Shown in pieces: positions 63,566 to 64,000 of a DNA stretch of 64,000 bases. The notes beneath the pieces are model-generated. The model did not search any database. It was given only the letters and a program-made list of their open reading frames with translations, and was not told the origin of the DNA. How positions within the stretch are numbered: the first letter of the stretch is position 1; each line of letters opens with the position of its first letter. Made by a program: the position numbers and the translations under genes. The DNA comes from Hymenopus coronatus (lineage: Eukaryota; Arthropoda; Insecta; Mantodea; Hymenopodidae), in assembly GCA_030762935.1 (NCBI GenBank), contig CM060883.1, forward strand, positions 98,642,501 to 98,706,500, in the 5' to 3' direction.

Positions 63566-64000
63566 AGTGGTTTCACATAGTACCTTTGCGGTGTAGCCAG
63601 AGTAACTAGTAAACAATGTCAGCTGATTACAAATGTGTCTATTTTGTGTAAAGACAAATATAAACAGTGTACATATTAAGTAAATGTCAATGAATAATGA
63701 AACTAATTTGTTATTATTGATGTTAATTGAAAATAAGTATTACATTTAATGTATGGAGCATAAATTATGTATTTATGACAATATAGAACAAATTAATGCA
63801 AAATAGCTTGTTACAATGAGAGAAAGGTTAAGCAAAGTGATTTTCACTCACTATTTAGTATTTTAGGGGCTCAATTGCATCCAATCTCCATCGTCATCAT
63901 TCTTTCTCATTATGGTCATCATCATCAGCATCCTCGTAGTCAACAAGACATATCATTAGTGGTTCACATTTACTGATGATTCTGTCTAATTCCTGTAGTT
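63566..64000. other. intron 9, nothing recognised
   Basis: AT-rich; a short ATC/ATCATC-rich stretch at ~63890-63930. The next exon of the RhoGAP gene must lie beyond the window. Confidence 0.5.

Overview
The window looks like nuclear DNA of an insect with large, repeat-filled introns. A polyneopteran such as a cockroach, termite or stick insect would fit, but that placement is inference. The support is one spliced host gene with GT-AG introns up to 15.9 kb, insect-type CCTAA (TTAGG) repeats, tRNA-derived SINEs, and many mariner, hAT, Penelope and LINE copies. There is nothing prokaryotic here.

Host gene. Nine exons on the + strand (8695-8876, 11665-11809, 15835-16039, 19166-19343, 34199-34296, 36665-36917, 37343-37526, 53385-53552, 60645-60842) join in one reading frame with matching phases at every junction. 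They encode at least 536 residues of a Rho GTPase-activating protein of the ARHGAP18/28/40 (Drosophila conundrum) family. The N-terminal part is low-complexity, Ser/Arg-rich and unconserved. A RhoGAP domain with its arginine finger follows, then a C-terminal segment. The 3' end lies beyond the window and a 5' exon may be missing. Two micro-exons and an alternative last exon with its own polyadenylation signal are possible.

Layout. 1-3114: 5' part of a decayed hAT transposon. 3.2-8.3 kb: dispersed repeats, a long CA tract, a deleted mariner-like copy and a Tigger-like deletion derivative. 8.7-19.3 kb: exons 1-4, with introns holding a deleted mariner, an unnamed multicopy ORF, LINE fragments, a SINE and a Penelope-like element with inverted termini. 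19.3-34.2 kb (intron 4): three mariner-type copies, one of them intact (23711-25042), an 88-bp minisatellite and a 6-kb array of a 61-bp satellite. 34.2-37.5 kb: the three exons carrying most of the RhoGAP domain. 37.5-53.4 kb (intron 7): a decayed transposon, a 7.2-kb array of a 56-bp repeat, a LINE 3' end next to CCTAA repeats, a hAT pseudogene with a SINE inside it, and a MITE. 53.4-64 kb: exons 8 and 9, a deleted mariner, a nearly intact DD41D element, an RNase H-bearing LINE fragment, a palindromic element and a THAP-like fragment. An unclassified repeat of about 0.9 kb ('family R') recurs at least seven times across the window.

Apart from the host gene, almost everything recognisable is mobile or tandemly repeated DNA. 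The most noteworthy items are the intact mariner, the DD41D element with 158-bp terminal repeats, the Penelope-like copy with inverted termini and a 12-bp target duplication, and the 56-bp array, whose every unit resembles a 3' splice site on the sense strand of the gene.
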